From an uncultured Prevotellaceae bacterium (GTDB taxonomy: Bacteria; Bacteroidota; Bacteroidia; Bacteroidales; Bacteroidaceae), in assembly GCA_902797505.1 (NCBI GenBank), contig CADBSW010000180.1, forward strand, positions 1-37,522: a stretch of DNA of 37,522 nt, read 5' to 3'. The translations under genes and the position numbers were made by a program. Positions 32,650 through 37,522 of the stretch are shown piece by piece. The notes beneath the pieces are model-generated. The model had not been told where the DNA came from. It made no database searches and was given only the letters and a program-made list of their open reading frames with translations. Positions within the stretch are counted from its first letter, which is position 1. Every line of letters begins with the position of its first letter.

Positions 32650-33554
32650 AATATATATTTTTTTGGTGATGGTATATAGTACATGGTTATTCCATGTCGA
32701 CCAAGCTCAAGCATCTTCTTAAGACAGGGCGTAGCATAAAACACATTAATGAGCAGATTGGAAATCTTTTCTTGTTTGTGAATTTCACTATTAAAATGCT
32801 TGGTGAGCCTGCGTTCCCTCGTTCTGCATTCAATGTCTCCGATATAACATGAATAACTACAAACTTTACCATTGTTATCATAATAATGAAACGTTTGTCG
32901 TTTGCTGAGAAACTGCTTCCAGTAAGGGTGTTCTTTATACAGTATGCCTTCCACACAGTGATCGAAAGTGCCAATATAGAATTTAGGCATACCAAGATTA
33001 ATTACTATTCCATTAAGTTGAGTCATTCTATAATAAGGAGAAAATTCATCCCAGCAATTGTTTCCTTTATGGTGATCTTCTGTAAGCCATTTTGCGTATT
33101 TACCCCATGCACATACAGAATGTTGAGTGTTTATACTCCTTACGACATTTGGGTATGTCCTGAAAGTTTCCGCTAAATATCCAGCAGCAGTTCTATCTGT
33201 CTTAGGATTAAAGACGTATTCATTAAGGTTTATGCAATTTAGTTCACGGAAAGGCATGGCTGGCATCATAAGCGTTCCTTCCTGAGTTAGATAATTGGTT
33301 ATCGCATCAATGAGATCTATAGCGGTGCCTTGAAAATTATAGAATTCTTTCATAGAAGCGTGAATACAGACAACACTACCGGGTTTGATACCCATTCTGA
33401 CAAGTGCTTCTATAATATCTTTGGTTGTATATTTCTTTTTATAGACAACCATTCCTATTTTCTTATGAAGATTTTTGCGCATCAATGAAATATCCTTAAC
33501 GCCAGTTATCTTCTTGAAAACAATTCCTAACCTGGTATAAATGCTAGTCGCCAT
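32646..33554 (-). CDS. AAC(3)-family-like N-acetyltransferase within the capsule cluster
   Basis: 302 residues. It shows the aminoglycoside 3-N-acetyltransferase (antibiotic NAT) family pattern: PGSVVCIHASMKEF (about 58-71), a TLMMPAMPF segment, YVFNPKTDRTAAGYLAETFRTYPNVVRSINTQHSVCAWGKYA (about 112-153) and GVVINLG-like GIVINLGMPKF. An N-terminal basic extension of about 45 residues precedes the fold. In polysaccharide clusters members of this family probably acylate an amino sugar of the repeat unit, so drug resistance is not implied. It joins wzz by TAATG and wzx by TTGA overlaps, so it is firmly in the operon. Confidence 0.75.
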   Translation of the reverse strand: MATSIYTRLGIVFKKITGVKDISLMRKNLHKKIGMVVYKKKYTTKDIIEALVRMGIKPGSVVCIHASMKEFYNFQGTAIDLIDAITNYLTQEGTLMMPAMPFRELNCINLNEYVFNPKTDRTAAGYLAETFRTYPNVVRSINTQHSVCAWGKYAKWLTEDHHKGNNCWDEFSPYYRMTQLNGIVINLGMPKFYIGTFDHCVEGILYKEHPYWKQFLSKRQTFHYYDNNGKVCSYSCYIGDIECRTRERRLTKHFNSEIHKQEKISNLLINVFYATPCLKKMLELGRHGITMYYIPSPKKYIF

Positions 33555-34585
33555 TAAATAAAAATTTCAGAAATATCTTTGCGTAAAATTATAAGGGTAG
33601 TTATAATGCTTATTAATACAAGCATCGAAAGCACAAATATCATTCGTTTTGGGCCAGTTGGCTTTAAAGGGACTGCAGCCCCTTTTATAATCGTAAATGC
33701 CGGAGTTCGTTCTTGTACACGTGCCTTGGCTGATTGTTGTTGATTGTTGAGGGCAGAATAGGCGTTGAACTTCAATTGCATGTCATTTTCTAGATCTTCT
33801 TGTTTTAATCGATAACTTTGAAGTACGACATCACTATTAGCATCTGTGTAACTCCCATAAAGTTGTCTTGCTTTCTCATAGGCTTGCTTTGCCTCTTCTG
33901 TGAGTTTCTTATAGTATAGCCAATCAGTTCTTGCCTTATTTGTCCTATAAGCAGTTATGTGTTTCTGCAACTGGTCTCGTACAGAATCTGCTAGAATTTT
34001 GCATACTAAAGGACTTTGTGCAGTTGTTGAAATTGTGATTACACCATTCTTTGAGTTGACGTTTATGATGATGTTTTTTCTAATTTTTTCAGCAATAATG
34101 TTTTGTTGCTGTGTAAGTTGATAAGGGTTGGCGATAACTTGGTCATTATCTTCATTTCTTTTTAGTGAAAATATTTTTAGCCACCAACTCTTTTCTTGAA
34201 AATCTTTCAAATAATGATAGTAGTCTGTTTCTATTTTTTTTTGTGGATCTTTTATTTTGATCTTAAAAATGTTAGTTACAAACCCATTATCTTCCATTAA
34301 GTCTGGATAGAGTAGTGGTGTGATGGCGTCAGATGTCTTCATATTTGATAAATCGAGACCTATTACTGATGCTAAAGAATTGAGCGTACCGTTTCCCAAG
34401 TCACTTTCTACCTCTGGTGCCATTTTCGTTTGTGTAGAGTAGGTCCTTGGTATGGAGATTATATAGAGGCAAGAAAGAATGAATGTTGCTGATAAGATGA
34501 TGAGGAATAACTTGCGCTCATTATAAAGTTTCCTGCAGATTATTCTCAAATCAATTGTTTTTGTTTTTTCCATCGTCGAACTCAT
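33554..34585 (-). CDS. wzz: Chain-length determinant protein (Wzz family), no kinase domain
   Basis: 343 residues. Two membrane helices (about 26-46 and 315-335) with a periplasmic helical arm between them: DLRIICRKLYNERKLFLIILSATFILSCLYIISIPRTYST at the start; coiled-coil stretches TEEAKQAYEKARQLYGSYTD and RLKQEDLENDMQLKF; the Pro-rich FTIIKGAAVPLKPTGPKRM just before helix 2. No Walker motifs, so it is a pure co-polymerase of the Wzz type that sets polymer length together with Wzy. Its ATG shares one base with the TAA of the SLBB gene (TAATG). AT content rises sharply here compared with that gene. Confidence 0.88.
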   Translation of the reverse strand: MSSTMEKTKTIDLRIICRKLYNERKLFLIILSATFILSCLYIISIPRTYSTQTKMAPEVESDLGNGTLNSLASVIGLDLSNMKTSDAITPLLYPDLMEDNGFVTNIFKIKIKDPQKKIETDYYHYLKDFQEKSWWLKIFSLKRNEDNDQVIANPYQLTQQQNIIAEKIRKNIIINVNSKNGVITISTTAQSPLVCKILADSVRDQLQKHITAYRTNKARTDWLYYKKLTEEAKQAYEKARQLYGSYTDANSDVVLQSYRLKQEDLENDMQLKFNAYSALNNQQQSAKARVQERTPAFTIIKGAAVPLKPTGPKRMIFVLSMLVLISIITTLIILRKDISEIFI

Positions 34586-37098
34586 TACTTAATAATATTA
34601 GCCAATGTGGCAATCATTGTGGCGATGCTGGCCACGCTGGTGCCTATCGTGAGTATCTCTGCCAGGGTTCTCGCGTCGCGCTTGGGCTTGGTGGGTACTA
34701 CGATCTCACAACCCGGTTGCGGTTTCACGTTATGTCCCACCTTCGATATCTTTCCGTTCATGTAGATGATATAGGTCTGACTCTTCTTCGCCCTGTTGCC
34801 GAAACCACCGGCTTGGTTGATGTAGTAGTTCACGCCCTTGCCCTTGACATATCCCACCGTATTGGGATACATCACGTCGCCGTTGATCCTTACCGTACCG
34901 TTGTACTGCGGGATGATGATACGGTCGCCCTCGCGCAGCACGATATCGTCGTCACTTCCCGGGTGGGCCAGCGCCTTGTCCAGTTCGATACCCACGTAGT
35001 AGGTGTCACCCAGGTCGAGCTTCTTGATATCCACCGAGTCTTTCTCTCCGGCCTGTGCCTGTGTCTGCTTCAACAGCGACTCCATGCGCAGGCGCTCCTC
35101 CATGGTGATATGGCGCAGCAGTCGGGCTCCTTTCACGTATGCACGGTCGTTCACGCCACCGGCCTTGCGGATCAGGTCGCTCAGTCGCTCGTCTTTCTTC
35201 GAGAGCGTATAGGTACCCTCAAACATGATCTCACCCTCTACAGAAACGTTCTCCTGTACATGGTATCCCGGACTCTTGCGTACGTACACCTCGTCGAAGG
35301 GCTGCAGTTTGAAGCCTGATTCCCCATCGATCACAAAACCGTCTTTCAGCGCGAAAGAGAAGGTCCGTGCGGTGATGCTGTCCACCGTGGTAGCCTTGGG
35401 GTCAACGATCCTGCGGGCTACGTCCACCTTGATGGTCGAGGCCGTCTCCTTCAGGCCTCCTGCCTGCAGGATGAAGTCCTCCAATGTCTCGTTGTCTGCA
35501 TATTTGTATTTGCCGGGATAGTGCACCTCTCCATGGATGGTGATGGTGCGCTCTACCATCATCTCCTGTTTGGTGGGGATAAAGAGCACGTCGTTATTCT
35601 GGATGGGGATGTCGGCAACCGTTCCGTTCATGATTCCTTCCACATCCACCGGGATCACCTCCAAGGTACGGTCTTTCTTCATGCGGTGCATCACGGCATG
35701 TGCGGTGAAGGCATCCTCTGTCACCCCTTCGGCAGCCTCCAGCCAGGTGCGCACGCTGTTGATGTTACCACCTACCTGGTACATGCCCGGACGGAACACG
35801 GCGCCCTTCAGCTCCACCATGTTGGAGAAGCGGGGTAGGATAGAGTCGACAGATACAGAGTCTTCGTCAGCCAACTTGAAGTTACCCATCTCAAACTCAC
35901 CGATGTTAAACACCGATTTCTCCCTGCCTGTCTTCCTGAGCAGTCGTACGCTCTTGGTGTAGGCATCACCGGTGAAGCCGCCGGCGTATTCCAGCAGCGA
36001 GGCGATGCTCTCGTTTTTCTTCATCTCGTAGAACATCGGGCGCTTCACCTTACCCGTGATGTTCACTAAGCAGTCGTACGGTCCCACTACGATCACGTCG
36101 TTATCCGCCATGCGTATATTGCCGCTCAGTTTGCCGTTCAGGATATAGTCGTAGATATCCACGGTGGTGACCAGTTTGTTGTTACGGTACACCTGTATCT
36201 TTCTCAGCGTACCGATGTCGCTGATGCCTCCTGCCATATACAAGGCGTGGAACACGGTGGCGAAGGCAGATAGGGTATAGGTACCCGGCTTCTTCACCTC
36301 GCCCATCACGTTCACCATGATAGTGCGTGTCTGTCCTACGGTCAGTTTGATATTACTACTGCTATAGCGTGAACCCACGGTAGAGCGCAGCTTACTATTG
36401 GCTTGAGCCACCGTCAGCCCGCTCAGTTGTACCGGTCCATATCCCTCGACGGTCACCGTTCCGTCGGGCGAGATGGTCGACTCGATGGTTCTCTGTGAGG
36501 CACCGTAAATCTCGATATACACAGCATCACCCGGCCCTAATCGGTAGTTTTGCGGTGTGGCGATATTCATGTTAGGCTCGAAGGTCAGGTCTTTCTTGTT
36601 GAAGATATCCCGTCCGAACACCTTGCGCTTGTTGGCGTCGCGCTCTTCGATCATCTGTTCCAGCATACGTGTGGAGTCGGGCATAAAACTGTTCAGTTCG
36701 CTCTGCATCATCATCCAATGCTCATCGTTCTCATCGTAGGTGTTCTGCATCTGATCCCCCTGAATGCGGTAGGGCGACATCTTCTGTTGCTGGTTCTCAC
36801 CGTTGTTCTTACGGGTGCGGTCGTCGGTCTTGCCACCGGTAGCCTTGTTCGTCTTGCCCGTTACGTTCCCCAGGCCTTTCCCTTTCATGTCACGCTCATA
36901 CTTTTTCTTTACCTGTCGCAGACGTGACACGTCCACACCCCGTTGCATCAGTTTCGTAACGATCTGCTGCTGCGAGGTACCTGCCTCCTGCTCTTTTAGT
37001 ACAAAACTGATAATCTGGTCGTCGGTCATCGACGATTGCGCTTGTATGGTCAGTACATTTGTAGCGATCAACAAAGCTATGATGATATATTTCTTCAT
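34585..37098 (-). CDS. SLBB-domain polysaccharide export protein (Wza-like)
   Basis: 837 residues from the ATG at 37096-37098 (MKKYIIIALLIATNVLTIQAQ signal peptide; the longer frame from 37128 puts a charged tail before it). A basic, disordered part (about 60-115) follows. The poly-export domain lies at about 182-255 (YRLGPGDAVYIEIYG, SPDGTVTVEGYG). Then come six SLBB segments, recognisable from VMGEVKKPGTY, ITGKVKRPMFY, LKGAVFRPGMY, IHGEVHYPGKY, VEGEIMFEGTY and INGDVMYPNTV. It ends with a hydrophobic helix (TLAEILTIGTSVASIATMIATL) like the helix that forms the outer pore of Wza. About twice the length of E. coli Wza, as usual in Bacteroidetes. No lipobox. First gene of the cluster, next to divergent ssrA. 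Confidence 0.92.
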   Translation of the reverse strand: MKKYIIIALLIATNVLTIQAQSSMTDDQIISFVLKEQEAGTSQQQIVTKLMQRGVDVSRLRQVKKKYERDMKGKGLGNVTGKTNKATGGKTDDRTRKNNGENQQQKMSPYRIQGDQMQNTYDENDEHWMMMQSELNSFMPDSTRMLEQMIEERDANKRKVFGRDIFNKKDLTFEPNMNIATPQNYRLGPGDAVYIEIYGASQRTIESTISPDGTVTVEGYGPVQLSGLTVAQANSKLRSTVGSRYSSSNIKLTVGQTRTIMVNVMGEVKKPGTYTLSAFATVFHALYMAGGISDIGTLRKIQVYRNNKLVTTVDIYDYILNGKLSGNIRMADNDVIVVGPYDCLVNITGKVKRPMFYEMKKNESIASLLEYAGGFTGDAYTKSVRLLRKTGREKSVFNIGEFEMGNFKLADEDSVSVDSILPRFSNMVELKGAVFRPGMYQVGGNINSVRTWLEAAEGVTEDAFTAHAVMHRMKKDRTLEVIPVDVEGIMNGTVADIPIQNNDVLFIPTKQEMMVERTITIHGEVHYPGKYKYADNETLEDFILQAGGLKETASTIKVDVARRIVDPKATTVDSITARTFSFALKDGFVIDGESGFKLQPFDEVYVRKSPGYHVQENVSVEGEIMFEGTYTLSKKDERLSDLIRKAGGVNDRAYVKGARLLRHITMEERLRMESLLKQTQAQAGEKDSVDIKKLDLGDTYYVGIELDKALAHPGSDDDIVLREGDRIIIPQYNGTVRINGDVMYPNTVGYVKGKGVNYYINQAGGFGNRAKKSQTYIIYMNGKISKVGHNVKPQPGCEIVVPTKPKRDARTLAEILTIGTSVASIATMIATLANIIK

Positions 37099-37215
37099 GT
37101 TCTGTTCTTTTACCTTATTATATAACAATTTTTACGGCGATTTGTTGTGTCGTGGGTTCTTTTTTTCTATATATAACGAATTGCGTTGTTCTTTTTTGAA
37201 AAAACGGTTGGATAT

Positions 37216-37246
37216 TTTGCGAATTAAAAAAACTTTCTTATCTTTG
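37216..37246 (+). promoter_or_regulatory. Bacteroidetes-type promoter of ssrA
   Basis: TTTG (37216-37219), 19 bases, TATCTTTG (37239-37246): a perfect match to the Bacteroidetes consensus, about 45 bases upstream of the mature tmRNA 5' end. No equally good promoter for the divergent export gene was found in 37099-37238. Confidence 0.7.
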
Positions 37247-37291
37247 CAGTCCGTTCCGTTTCGTGGTTTGTTCATGAAGGGGCCTTTTTAT

Positions 37292-37522
37292 GGGGTTGAC
37301 TGGATTTGACAGCGGGTAGAAATGGTACGTAAGCACGCGGAGCGTCGGCTGTTTGCTCCTAAATATCAGCGGTCAACAAATTAATTGGCGAAAACAATTA
37401 CGCTCTCGCTGCTTAATCGAAGTATAGTAGATTACGAGCTTAATTCCGTCACCAGGTGATGGAACGAGACGTCGCTCAAGGGATGTTGTCCCGAATCTCC
37501 TTGAATCAGCGGCGCAGGTAAA
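37292..37522 (+). ncRNA. ssrA: Transfer-messenger RNA (ssrA), 5' part
   Basis: The 5' end GGGGTTGACTGGATTTGACA (37292-37311) is the alanine-tRNA-like half and start of the tmRNA. The tag frame GGC GAA AAC AAT TAC GCT CTC GCT GCT TAA (37387-37416) gives GENNYALAA, the standard Bacteroidetes tag. GC-rich pseudoknot segments follow. The 3' end lies beyond the window, so the tRNA-like acceptor end cannot be checked. tmRNA frees stalled ribosomes and marks the unfinished protein for breakdown. Confidence 0.95.

Noticed and set aside
32646-33554. Aminoglycoside resistance gene
   Set aside because: Overlaps neighbouring capsule genes and has a capsule-cluster setting; a sugar acyltransferase role is more likely.
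34555-35319. 254-codon frame on the plus strand
   Set aside because: Antisense shadow of the SLBB export gene, His/Leu/Val-rich with no motif; caused by the high GC and strong codon bias of that gene.

Overview
The window looks like a chromosomal segment of a Bacteroidota member, most likely of the Prevotella/Segatella group. The evidence is: several promoters of the Bacteroidetes type (TTTG, about 19 bases, TAnnTTTG); a tmRNA with the tag peptide GENNYALAA; a SusC-like TonB receptor with Bacteroidetes-type lipoproteins (DUF5689, DUF6359-like); and Wzi- and SLBB-type capsule proteins of Bacteroidetes form. No tRNA, rRNA, CRISPR array, transposase or prophage gene was seen. Domain names are recognised by eye; no database search was possible.

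Layout. (1) 1-5647: a leftward TonB receptor and two OB-fold-like lipoproteins (the second runs off the left edge). They are divergent from a rightward secreted endonuclease/exonuclease/phosphatase (EEP) protein that shares the 139-base promoter region. (2) 5644-8150: housekeeping genes, namely a uracil-DNA-glycosylase-superfamily protein, uridine kinase, a DUF308 membrane protein and a histidine phosphatase. (3) 8151-10124: two gene-poor spacers rich in palindromes and short repeats, flanking a secreted Gly/Ser/Arg-rich protein. (4) 10125-19551: a rightward, probably co-transcribed run. It encodes a DUF47 (PhoU-like) protein, a polytopic membrane protein with a degenerate phosphate-permease-like start fused to a LuxR-type helix-turn-helix, an OprO/OprP-type porin, a lamin-tail lipoprotein, a CYTH-like protein, a CYTH triphosphatase-like protein, an SLC13-type anion transporter, an unknown membrane protein and a small lipoprotein. 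(5) 19567-24000: GDP-fucose synthesis (gmd, fcl) leftward, and a Wzi-type capsule protein with a lipoprotein rightward. (6) 24143-37098: a leftward Wzx/Wzy-type capsule or exopolysaccharide cluster, in transcription order Wza-like SLBB export protein, Wzz, AAC(3)-like acyltransferase, Wzx, Wzy, two GT4 enzymes around a polysaccharide deacetylase, GT2, and a polytopic and a monotopic phosphoglycosyl transferase. (7) 37292 to the end: the 5' part of ssrA (tmRNA), rightward.

How the parts may work together. Region 4 reads as a phosphate/polyphosphate module: outer-membrane anion porin, inner-membrane anion carrier, DUF47, a possible membrane-bound phosphate-sensing transcription factor, and two triphosphate-tunnel-type proteins. 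Region 1 has the OB-fold and EEP modules of extracellular nucleases such as ExeM/Xds, split over separate genes and joined to a TonB receptor; this suggests use of extracellular nucleic acid. A link between the two regions (phosphate from DNA) is an inference. The capsule cluster has the expected set for lipid-linked repeat-unit synthesis, flipping, polymerisation, length control and export. Its middle (about 29.8-34.6 kb) is visibly AT-rich next to the GC-richer wza-like gene, as is usual for exchanged serotype-specific cores.

The strongest candidates for something undescribed are the permease-like/LuxR fusion (10774-12342) with its neighbourhood, and the split nuclease/TonB locus (1-5647).
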